Positions 55,954 through 64,000 of a stretch of 64,000 nucleotides of DNA are shown piece by piece; the stretch's first letter is position 1; every line of letters begins with the position of its first letter. This DNA is from Ktedonobacter racemifer DSM 44963 (GTDB lineage: Bacteria; Chloroflexota; Ktedonobacteria; Ktedonobacterales; Ktedonobacteraceae): contig NZ_ADVG01000003.1 in assembly GCF_000178855.1 (NCBI RefSeq), positions 1,984,001 through 2,048,000 on the forward strand, given 5' to 3'. The position numbers and the translations under genes are program-made. The notes beneath the pieces are model-generated. The model did no database searches, had not been told where the DNA came from, and was given only the letters and a program-made list of their open reading frames with translations.

Positions 55954-57381
55954 CTATTGTTGGGTAAATGCTACATCGATATAAAGTGGCTTATATTCTG
56001 GGTCCATTATTGTGAGCTGGTTACGTACTAGTTGTCGTAATGAGGCTGCTGGGCGTAGACAGTAGTTTACTAATTCCTCCTGACTTGGCTTTAAATCAGG
56101 AAAAAGTAGTTTTAAATAACCGGTGGCTAAGCGGATGATAGCATTACGATCACGAATGTCATTTGTTCCTGTAATTTGTCCATAGGCCTTAATATGATCT
56201 TCATAACCAGCAGTGCGACGTAAGGAATGAAGGACATCTCCAAAGAAATCTGCCTTAAAACCTATATGAGTCGATATCGATTCTGCTTCAATCCTAGGTA
56301 GCTTCCATCCAGGTAATATCCCATGAATGCGATCAATAAAGGCCGTCTCTCGTAAGAATTCGGGTAGGTCTAAGAATAGGTTTTCAAAACGCGGATTTCC
56401 ATCAGCTGCCAATGGTATATTTGCGATCATGACAATACCAGATGTCGCTGTATTTTGTTGTTTCCCACCTCGTGAAAAACTCCCAGACTCCAAGTAGTCT
56501 TTAAGCACGCCAATGACCTCATTTGGATTATCAAAAGAGAGAGACTGAGCTTCATCAAAAACCACGACATCAAACCTTGTGAGTAGTCCCGATTGATTTG
56601 TTGCATTATTGTGGAATAAAACTGCAGCAGTAACTTTTCCTCCAGAGATCAGACGTACGTGGCGGGATAGATTGAGGTAAACAAAGGATTTCCCTGTGCC
56701 TTTGGGGGCTAATTCTATTAAATTGACACGCTCTTGAACAATTGGGACGAGGCGCGCAAGGAGGAGCATCATCTGTTCAGGAGTATAGAATGCGGGGTTG
56801 TACCCCATACTACTTACAAGCAGATCTCTCCATTCTTCTAATGTGAAATATTTGCGTTGCTCGCAAAAGAGCTCCATATCAATCGTTGCTGCTTGCATGG
56901 GTCGAAAGTCAACCATACGTATCTGCCCAAACGTATGTTCTCTTTCATCGGGTGATTGATATTCTAGGCGGCCAACACCCCATACACCACCATTTAGTAG
57001 AAGAGGATAAAGTTCTACAATATATGGTTCGATAGTTGCCTTGTTCTCATCCAAGCAAGGAATTTTTAAGATATATTCATTTGTACGAAGGTTAACCTCA
57101 ACACTGTAGGTATCCAGGATGAGAAGCGTCCCACCGTTTTTTAGTTTAGATTTTAATTGTTCTTTCTGATCTTTTGATGGTAAATGCTTATTGACAAAAT
57201 CTCTCATGTTTTGCCGGGCTGCTGCATCGATTTGTCCATCGGTTAAATAGCGTGAGACAATCCACTCGCTTACATACATAGGAACACTTGTGGTTCCTAT
57301 GCTTGCTTTACGGACGAGTCCTTTATTTACACATACTTCACCATAATATTGAAGTGCTTTTTCTTCAAAATGTAGCATCAT
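55954..57381 (-). CDS. brxL: BrxL-like AAA+ protein (short form, no Lon protease domain)
   Basis: A 475-residue protein. An N-terminal SWIVSRYLTDG segment leads to an AAA+ core: APKGTGKSFVYLNLSRHV (225 on), Walker B FDVVVFDEAQSLSF, and GIVMIANIPLAADGNPR, with IDRIHGILPGWKLP downstream. This is the BrxL family but at the length of the short, type IV-like form. The longer type I protein carries a C-terminal Lon-like domain that is lacking here. Its ATG overlaps the stop of pglZ by one base. It is the last gene of the BREX/Pbe-like operon. Confidence 0.85.
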   Translation of the reverse strand: MMLHFEEKALQYYGEVCVNKGLVRKASIGTTSVPMYVSEWIVSRYLTDGQIDAAARQNMRDFVNKHLPSKDQKEQLKSKLKNGGTLLILDTYSVEVNLRTNEYILKIPCLDENKATIEPYIVELYPLLLNGGVWGVGRLEYQSPDEREHTFGQIRMVDFRPMQAATIDMELFCEQRKYFTLEEWRDLLVSSMGYNPAFYTPEQMMLLLARLVPIVQERVNLIELAPKGTGKSFVYLNLSRHVRLISGGKVTAAVLFHNNATNQSGLLTRFDVVVFDEAQSLSFDNPNEVIGVLKDYLESGSFSRGGKQQNTATSGIVMIANIPLAADGNPRFENLFLDLPEFLRETAFIDRIHGILPGWKLPRIEAESISTHIGFKADFFGDVLHSLRRTAGYEDHIKAYGQITGTNDIRDRNAIIRLATGYLKLLFPDLKPSQEELVNYCLRPAASLRQLVRNQLTIMDPEYKPLYIDVAFTQQ

Positions 57382-59723
57382 TATAATTCCTCAAACATAT
57401 CATCTAACGTGTTGGCATATAAGCGTCGCACTTGTATGTTTACAGATCCTTCAATACTTGTATGTTGACCGCCCCTTTCATATGAGAGAAACCATTTGAT
57501 ATATTGGTCAGATTGATTACTTGTCGTTTGTACTTGGATAGGAATCAATATAGTGGAGTTAGCGCCTATTCTCGTTGGTTTCATGGGCACTAGTACGTTA
57601 TCTATGGAGAATTGTATGATTTTGAGTGGGAAATTATTTGGGTTTTTGATTATCGTTTCCAGCTTGCTAATCGTACCTGTCCGGAGGCTTCCCTCTATTT
57701 GTAGGATAGGTGCGATCAGTTCCTCTAATGACGGTTGTAGTTCAAGATTTGCTACTACTACTTCTTCAGGCGTTGCTCCTCCATGTGTCCATCCAGTAGG
57801 TCGTCTCTCCACAGCACTATAGCCTTTGGGAATCAAGAATTGTTTTGATAAATTAAACACGTCTTTTTGCAAAAAATACCAATTAGTTGAAATACTGCGT
57901 AAGTCACTTTCATTTGGCATATTGTTTGTTGCACAAACACGTGTTCGCTGAAACGGTTTTACCTTGTTTATGGTCGAGATTTCCTCTACACTGCTATCGT
58001 CATCTAACATGTAAGCAAATTGTGGGATTTTCAGCACGGTCGCCTTTTCTGGCAACAGGGTGCTGCCATGATCACTACTGATAAATGCTCGTGGGTGTAA
58101 GCCTTGTTCCATACTCCGTGCGAATCCTTCTTTGATGAGTCGCGCAATGAGTTGGAGGTGCCCGTCGATGCTTTCATCATCTGTGAAGCCTTGTAGTGTA
58201 TGGCTGTGATGGTCAAGCGCATTATAAAGTAGGGTATAGAGTCCTGGAGCTAAATCAGTAGCATACGCCTGCTCTAGATCATTCGCTTGCGTAAACACTT
58301 GTATATTTGTGACTTCTTTGGCGAGACGATTTTTAATAATGTGTGCTGGAGGCTGGTTCATCGTCGATGCATCAAGATAGCCATTTATCAAGGCATTCTT
58401 AGATATTGAAGTAATTGTTGGTAGAGCTGATATTGCCGGTTGAATGTGAATACTGTTTATTTCTCTTTCTATACAAAAATCAGCTAATTTTTTACCTTGC
58501 CACCATGTTAACCCGTCAACGATAAACCAGAGAACAATATCGACTTTATGGGACTTGAAGGACTCTTTAATTTCGTTTAGTTGATGTGGAGAAAAAGGTG
58601 CCTGGGAATTTTGGGACAATTGGGAATAGTTCTTTATTAACCATTCCTCGAACTGGTACGCTAGTTTCATTTGTTTCTCACGAGAACGTTTTGTACGGAG
58701 TATCCACATGAAATAAGGCATGTAGTCATCTGCGACCCAATCTAGCCATTGTTCTGCTGACCATGTCTCGACGGGATCATTAGGAATCAGAGGTGTGGCA
58801 ATTTTTCCCAGCTTTTCTATAACGTCTTTCGTATGCGAGAGATGTGAGAAGCGTATTTTGATATTTTCTATAAGCGCATTCGTGAGTTGTTCAGTGTATT
58901 TTCTGGCTAATCTATCAATAGCGTCCAATTCAGCATTAGCCAAACCGGACATTGAGTTTACGATCTGCATTAAGTCTGGCTCTATATCTGTACTAATTTG
59001 AGCAGACCAAAAACGTTTAATTTGTATATTATGTTTCTTTAAGCACTCTATGCCGATATCTGTGTGCTGGCTGCAATCTTCTATAAAGGCTATATTTTTA
59101 TTTTGATCAACGAGAGGGTTAGCAGGATAAGATCGTAACGCCCAACCGAGAAAAACTTCTTCTGCTGCCTCCTTGAGCGTATTATCAAGAAAAATTTGGT
59201 AGCGATTGTCTTGTTCTGCCCATTGTGCTATACGTAATTTGACCAGTGAGAGGAACATGCTTGGGATTGCTTTCCCTTTTAAAATATTTGCTGCCACATT
59301 AGCTAGATGCTGTTTATCTGAAGGTGATCCTTCCCAAATGGAATTTATTTTTTTCCCCAATATCCACCCGATAGGGTCGACAATGGATTTGTTGTACGAT
59401 GGTTCTAGCGTATGTATCAAATCTTGTTGTGCTGTTTCTGGTAGTTCCCTTGGTGGCGGAAAACCAAATCTTTGTTCAAAATAAGAATCTAGCCGTATTT
59501 CTCTCCATTTAATTAATTGTGGGCTATAGTCGCGGAGATCTCTCAACCAATGCTCTAGGATTGGAAGTTGTACATATACCTCATGATCATTATCTACTTT
59601 GTCGAGTGCATGGCGTAGCCACTGTCGGAGGGGTACATAATCTTGTATTCTACTTGCAATGAAAGTATCCCTAGTCCGTTTTATCTGTTTGAGTTGGTGA
59701 AAGTCAGAGTAAATAGTGATCAT
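57381..59723 (-). CDS. pglZ: PglZ-like alkaline-phosphatase-fold protein
   Basis: A 780-residue protein. Residues about 395-560 carry the PglZ core: IVLWFIVDGLTWWQGKK (Asp 403), then a variable insertion and AFISSDHGSTLLPEKATVLK with the metal-binding Asp 551-His 552 pair. The N-terminal 390 residues are helical and the C-terminal end is beta-rich. PglZ is the shared marker of all BREX types and of related systems. Overlaps of 4 nt with brxC and 1 nt with brxL show translational coupling. Confidence 0.85.
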   Translation of the reverse strand: MITIYSDFHQLKQIKRTRDTFIASRIQDYVPLRQWLRHALDKVDNDHEVYVQLPILEHWLRDLRDYSPQLIKWREIRLDSYFEQRFGFPPPRELPETAQQDLIHTLEPSYNKSIVDPIGWILGKKINSIWEGSPSDKQHLANVAANILKGKAIPSMFLSLVKLRIAQWAEQDNRYQIFLDNTLKEAAEEVFLGWALRSYPANPLVDQNKNIAFIEDCSQHTDIGIECLKKHNIQIKRFWSAQISTDIEPDLMQIVNSMSGLANAELDAIDRLARKYTEQLTNALIENIKIRFSHLSHTKDVIEKLGKIATPLIPNDPVETWSAEQWLDWVADDYMPYFMWILRTKRSREKQMKLAYQFEEWLIKNYSQLSQNSQAPFSPHQLNEIKESFKSHKVDIVLWFIVDGLTWWQGKKLADFCIEREINSIHIQPAISALPTITSISKNALINGYLDASTMNQPPAHIIKNRLAKEVTNIQVFTQANDLEQAYATDLAPGLYTLLYNALDHHSHTLQGFTDDESIDGHLQLIARLIKEGFARSMEQGLHPRAFISSDHGSTLLPEKATVLKIPQFAYMLDDDSSVEEISTINKVKPFQRTRVCATNNMPNESDLRSISTNWYFLQKDVFNLSKQFLIPKGYSAVERRPTGWTHGGATPEEVVVANLELQPSLEELIAPILQIEGSLRTGTISKLETIIKNPNNFPLKIIQFSIDNVLVPMKPTRIGANSTILIPIQVQTTSNQSDQYIKWFLSYERGGQHTSIEGSVNIQVRRLYANTLDDMFEEL

Positions 59724-62700
59724 CGAGGGTCATACTCCTCAACTAGCTTCGTCCACAGCAATCGTTGGTTTCTTGGTGTAAGATTGTCAATGATAGCTCG
59801 TATCGTCTGGAATGCATCTTCTATGGAATTCTCGTTAAATGTTTGCTGTATATTACTCGGATCTTTCTCAGTTTTGTTATTTGTGTTTTTTTGTGCCTGA
59901 TAGTTATTGGGAGATGAGGTGACAGGTATGTTTATCTGCTTTTGCTCTGCACCTGGATCTTTTGCCTCTGGTATAGGCGACGAGGATACATAGGATGGTG
60001 CGTTATTAATAGTTGATGACTTTACTCTGACTATCTCGGGTTGAGAGGCTGCAATAGATTTTGTTAGGTTTGTTACTTGCCTCTCGTTTGCTCCAGAGTC
60101 TTTACCTGTTGATTGTCTTAGTTGTGTGGCTGCTTTGTGTTCGATGGTTTGTATCGCTTGCTCAAAACGCTCCAAAAAGAGCCTTCTCGTGTTAAGCGTT
60201 TGCCATTGGCTAATAGGATGTAATCCCCAATTGGCCGGCAAAGCATTAAAGAAGACCTGCTCAAAACTATAAGGGTTATCAAGTAAGTGCAGTAGCATGC
60301 GAGCATCTGATTTGTTTTCCATATCGATTGTTCGCACGGTTCCTACTTTTTCTTTTCGCCATTTGTTGGCGGCTTTAAAAACGTCTTGCTCAATTTCTGT
60401 TGGCTCTGCTAAGCCAAACCATTGGCTGAGTGACATTATAATTGACTGTCTCAGCCTCTTTGAAATTTGGAGAAGCTGGTGATAGGCACTTTTTAATAAC
60501 AATAATGCTTGCTGAATAGTATTACTAGTCCACTCTGTGTAATTAGCAGATAATCCTATCTTGAGAGGCAAGGTTTCAAGTAAGGATGCTGCTCTTGATC
60601 TATCATCTGGTTGCAGTGCTATCTCTATTAAGGTTATAGCTATTTTGATAGTCTCTTCCGGTATGCCTGGTAATATGCTACTTAGCTCACTTAGAGAAGG
60701 AACTTGAGAGAGAATTGGAATAGCTTTTATTCTTTGATGTAGGAATGTAGCAACCTGATTGTGTAATGACTCTGTTTCTATATCTCTATAATTGGAAAAT
60801 TCCGCGCTTGAAGTTAAAATGTCTTTTAAACCCATTAGAAACTCTTTTTGCTGTTGTGGTAAGGGTTTATAACTGATCAGGTAGTCTTTGGGACTATCTA
60901 CCATTTTGATAATGACTTCTCCAGTAACGTCTATACGTTGGTCGTAATGACTTCTCCCTATGTGATTATTTTTTATTGTATAGACTTCAATATAGTCCCG
61001 ATTCAATCGCAAAAAAGCGGCTAGAAAAAGTTGTATGACTGGTGCGTATAAACCATAGGGACGACATTTTAATTGCTCTACAATTTCTGACCAGCTAATT
61101 CCCTGCTTTTGTAATTGTCTATCTAAATATTGCCAGACTGCTTTGCTTTGGCTTCTGTCTGGCACACACACATCATAGATATTGTATCCGCCTTCGTGAT
61201 CTTTATACTCTATCAGACCTAATTCCTCTGCACCGTTAGCCAAAATTGCCTCTGTAATAGATTTTCTACTTGTGCTTGCAGGCCGACGGAATGGGGCGCT
61301 TATCAATGAATCTAATGCCTCTTTCAATTTTGATGTGTTGCGGGGAGCCTTTGAAAGATGTTGCCTTGTGCTATGGGTTGGTGTGAGAGGAAACACTTTC
61401 TCCATTATTTTTGTTGCCAGTTCTTCAAGTTGTAATTGTGTTTGTACTGTAGTTGCTCTTCCTTGCTGATACCATTCAATTTCTGCATAATGGCCGAATC
61501 TCTGCAACTCATTATTGAAAGCGGAATAGTAGTCTGAACCTACCAAACCACTTTCTTTCAATAGTTCCTGGTAACTTGATTGACTATAATCAGAATCTTT
61601 GATTAGCTTCTCTACAGCTAATTTTCGCTTAAGGCGCTCAATAATATCAGTAGGTGAACGTAGTATCGCTATGACTAATTGATCGTACGTTTTTGTTAAT
61701 TGTATGGCTAAAGTGCAGGCTTGCAGACGTTCTGCTTCTGTAGAGGCTGTAACATACCATAGTAGGCCATCTGTTTGTGGTAGGTCTTTGGGGAGGTTTG
61801 CAGGACTCGCTAAATCAGCTACGCTGACAAATTTGGCTATGAGCTTGCGCTCTGTACCGTGTTTCTTATTATAGCCTGTGGCTTCGATATCTGTTAATGG
61901 ATGTCTTTCATTTAATAAGCTGAGGGGCAAAAACGGAATACTTTTTGCATATTGTTCGACTCTTCCTCGTAGCTCACTAGGATTCGCTTGCCCCTGTTTC
62001 ACTAATTGGTAATATCCTGCTTGATTGGGATAAGCGATGCCGGCTTGTTCTAGTTGTTTGAGAGCAGTATTAAATTCCGTCAATTGTCTTGGAGAAAGAC
62101 TTAGAGCCTGACGCAGTAGCTCCCAAGTAGTGCGCAAATTTGATGGAGCACTAGATGAATCGCTACTAGTAGTCATATCAAGCAGAATAAGAGTTCTTAA
62201 CAACCGCCCTTCTAGCCCTGTATGTATTTGTTCTGGCGTTAGCTTTGAGCTGAACTGTTGATAGAGATAGAAGAGTTCAGTATTTTTCTCTTTCAAGCTA
62301 CCTTCAAAGTACGCAAATAACTGATCCAAAGAGAGTAAGTTGAGCCGTCCGTCATCCGATCTTAAATGCGCTGTGTCTATAAAAGATTTAAGCCCACGGC
62401 TTTCATCCCACAAAAAGCTAAACATTGTGCGTTCGTTTTGCGCTAATCTATTGTTGAGGAGAGGTAAACAATAAGCTGTCAAGGGGTGGAGTGGAAAACA
62501 TCCTTGTATAATTGTCTTCTTCATCCACTCTCGATCGTGTCTTTCCGAACGCTGTCCCCATAGGCTCATCGCCAAGGAAAGAAGCTCATCTTGCTGTTGC
62601 ATATCTTTTTCAAAAAGCGATGCCGGAGAAACTTTTTTAACTATAGCGGCGCTAATAAGTTCCTCCATATATTGAGATCTTAAAGATATCTGGCCTTGGA

Positions 62701-63688
62701 TAAAACGTCCGCCAGTGCGCTCTAGTGCAGTTTGTGACGAGAGCGTATTCGCTTGGTTCCCAGCACTAGAAAAGCCATGGAGGCTTACAACATAGAAGTG
62801 GATTTGGTTTTTTCCAGATCTAGAAGCTGTTTCAGCAAGATTATCTATAGCTTTAATATTTGGTGCGTTTGTTGATGGTTCGGCTAATTTTTGCAATAAA
62901 TGCGTGAACTCGTCCGCGATTATAAATACCCCGCTGTATTTCCCGCTCTCTACCAGCTTTTTTGAAACGGCATTGAAGGCGTCATCAGGCCTTTCAATCA
63001 CCGCAGTTGGATGAAAAGGCATCCCTATTATTTTGTTTGTTACTACTCTAAATATGTCTAGCGCACCATCAGCCTGCGGACCCATAAGATCATGTTTTAG
63101 TTGGCCTAATGTCATACCGTAATTTTCTTGTAACCATCTATCTACTCGTTCAACGTTATCTGGAAGTTCTCGTTCCCACTGCGCTATAAGATCAGTGGCT
63201 GCACGATAGTAGGTATCATCCATAATATCTGATAGCCCAATTTGAGCTAGAGCTTTTTCTAGGCCATCTAAAACAAAACTGCTAAAAGTGGTTGCTGTAT
63301 CGGCTTGTAGTAGGACAAGGAGAAATGGAGGTTTATGCAATCGTGCATCCTGAATAGCTTTAGCTTTACTACTATTAAGGTTATGGAGTCGTTCAAAGAA
63401 AGGAGCTAGTAGTGGATCGTCTGATGAACGTGTAATATAGTTTGATATCATCAACATGAGATCTGATTTGCCTGTACCATAAGTGCCCATGAATAGTTTT
63501 GCACGGTTCTCAGAATTCATCTGTAAACTATCCCGTATTTTCATAAAAATATCAAGAGTGTCATGTGTAGGGATATAGCTTTCGACAAAGTGGCGGTTAT
63601 ACTCTTCGTTAAAGAAGTCTTTGGGAAGTTGTACAGATGGTTTAAATCCCCCTTGAATTTGCACTACATTGCGCATCATTTGAACCAT
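59720..63688 (-). CDS. brxC: BrxC-like large ATPase
   Basis: A 1322-residue ATPase with AAGGAG about 8 nt before its ATG. Walker A GTYGTGKS is at 68-75, and SGVFIIADEFTHLLQKLAEP fits Walker B. The long helical middle and C-terminal regions are typical of BrxC/PglY. Its P-loop region strikingly resembles that of the sspC gene (GVYGTGKS). It should be the motor or platform of the BREX-like complex. The start lies 13 nt inside the end of the upstream P-loop gene. Confidence 0.82.
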   Translation of the reverse strand: MVQMMRNVVQIQGGFKPSVQLPKDFFNEEYNRHFVESYIPTHDTLDIFMKIRDSLQMNSENRAKLFMGTYGTGKSDLMLMISNYITRSSDDPLLAPFFERLHNLNSSKAKAIQDARLHKPPFLLVLLQADTATTFSSFVLDGLEKALAQIGLSDIMDDTYYRAATDLIAQWERELPDNVERVDRWLQENYGMTLGQLKHDLMGPQADGALDIFRVVTNKIIGMPFHPTAVIERPDDAFNAVSKKLVESGKYSGVFIIADEFTHLLQKLAEPSTNAPNIKAIDNLAETASRSGKNQIHFYVVSLHGFSSAGNQANTLSSQTALERTGGRFIQGQISLRSQYMEELISAAIVKKVSPASLFEKDMQQQDELLSLAMSLWGQRSERHDREWMKKTIIQGCFPLHPLTAYCLPLLNNRLAQNERTMFSFLWDESRGLKSFIDTAHLRSDDGRLNLLSLDQLFAYFEGSLKEKNTELFYLYQQFSSKLTPEQIHTGLEGRLLRTLILLDMTTSSDSSSAPSNLRTTWELLRQALSLSPRQLTEFNTALKQLEQAGIAYPNQAGYYQLVKQGQANPSELRGRVEQYAKSIPFLPLSLLNERHPLTDIEATGYNKKHGTERKLIAKFVSVADLASPANLPKDLPQTDGLLWYVTASTEAERLQACTLAIQLTKTYDQLVIAILRSPTDIIERLKRKLAVEKLIKDSDYSQSSYQELLKESGLVGSDYYSAFNNELQRFGHYAEIEWYQQGRATTVQTQLQLEELATKIMEKVFPLTPTHSTRQHLSKAPRNTSKLKEALDSLISAPFRRPASTSRKSITEAILANGAEELGLIEYKDHEGGYNIYDVCVPDRSQSKAVWQYLDRQLQKQGISWSEIVEQLKCRPYGLYAPVIQLFLAAFLRLNRDYIEVYTIKNNHIGRSHYDQRIDVTGEVIIKMVDSPKDYLISYKPLPQQQKEFLMGLKDILTSSAEFSNYRDIETESLHNQVATFLHQRIKAIPILSQVPSLSELSSILPGIPEETIKIAITLIEIALQPDDRSRAASLLETLPLKIGLSANYTEWTSNTIQQALLLLKSAYHQLLQISKRLRQSIIMSLSQWFGLAEPTEIEQDVFKAANKWRKEKVGTVRTIDMENKSDARMLLHLLDNPYSFEQVFFNALPANWGLHPISQWQTLNTRRLFLERFEQAIQTIEHKAATQLRQSTGKDSGANERQVTNLTKSIAASQPEIVRVKSSTINNAPSYVSSSPIPEAKDPGAEQKQINIPVTSSPNNYQAQKNTNNKTEKDPSNIQQTFNENSIEDAFQTIRAIIDNLTPRNQRLLWTKLVEEYDPR

Positions 63689-64000
63689 GAGGTCACTCCT
63701 TGCTTTATCTCATAAATATGATTTTGATCCATCTCTAAAAATATTTTATTTAGCTGCTGGGCCGTTCGGGTGCGAGTTGTAATTACCACGCCAGTTGTTA
63801 AGCCTGGAGCACGACCTACAAGTTTGAAAAATTCTTCTTGTATATCCCATGTCCATAAACTCAACAGGGGCTCAATTTCATCGAAGACTATGAAGTCTGC
63901 AGTAGTTTTATTACACCAGCGATATAAATCATCTAAGAAGTTGTTAGGCCGGTATATTTCTTCTTGCCCAACTACACAGTCTAAGAACCCCTGGCCGAGA
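63676..64000 (-). CDS. BrxF-like P-loop protein, C-terminal part (runs off right edge)
   Basis: The frame is open from the right edge to a TGA at 63676 and covers the last 107 residues. It reads FLDDLYRWCNKTTADFIVFD, then EIEPLLSLWTW, then TGVVITTRTRTAQQL. FIVFDEIEPLL is a clean Walker B. The Walker A would lie beyond the edge. Size and position recall BrxF, the small P-loop protein of type III BREX operons; the ATPase of PbeABCD-like modules is an alternative. It overlaps brxC by 13 nt. Confidence 0.55.
   Translation of the reverse strand, partial: LGQGFLDCVVGQEEIYRPNNFLDDLYRWCNKTTADFIVFDEIEPLLSLWTWDIQEEFFKLVGRAPGLTTGVVITTRTRTAQQLNKIFLEMDQNHIYEIKQGVTSWFK

Overview
The window reads as a dense bacterial defence and mobile-element island. 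The mix suggests a Ktedonobacteria-like member of Chloroflexota: NB-ARC/TPR regulators, large serine recombinase and IS66 debris, PatA/OmpR-like regulators beside several methyltransferases, and many McrBC-type systems. That assignment is inference from gene style only; no rRNA or housekeeping marker is present. No tRNA, rRNA or CRISPR array was seen.

Left part (1-15.3 kb). Two tandem paralogues of a GIY-YIG-type protein lie on the minus strand. The left copy runs off the window and has what looks like a palindrome-ended IS200/IS605-type remnant between its promoter and its start. A divergent McrBC-like pair follows on the plus strand (AAA+ McrB-like, then DUF2357/PD-(D/E)xK McrC-like), then a hypothetical gene, a DUF6884/YaaA-like protein and an EVE-DUF3883 protein. 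A second McrBC-like pair faces them on the minus strand. Its McrB carries Clp-N-like and EVE-like regions, and its McrC-like partner ends in a HEPN-like R-x4-H domain. Several of these genes plausibly read modified DNA.

Middle part (15.3-27.4 kb). A broken IS66 transposase is interrupted by a 125-bp MITE with 18-bp terminal repeats and a 10-bp target duplication. Next come the C-terminal fragment of a HEAT-like repeat protein and a two-gene NLR unit: a Bell-like small protein and an NB-ARC/TPR protein that share an amyloid-like motif. On the minus strand are two SAM methyltransferases, a PatA-like protein, a degenerate response regulator, a PLD-like protein and a small HTH protein. An excisionase-like HTH gene and a third, frameshifted GIY-YIG copy close the section.

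Right part (27.4-64 kb), essentially all minus strand. First is a type I restriction-modification operon (hsdR, hsdM, hsdS) translationally linked to an AAA ATPase and an HNH nuclease (Septu-like). Then comes a complete single-strand phosphorothioation system in the order sspB-sspC-sspD-sspF-sspG-sspH-sspA. After a degraded large serine recombinase lies a BREX/Pbe-like operon: P-loop protein (cut by the edge), brxC, pglZ and a short brxL. No PglX methyltransferase is visible. The main hypothesis is that one phosphorothioate-writing module (SspABCD) may serve both SspFGH and the adjoining BREX/Pbe-like effector set.
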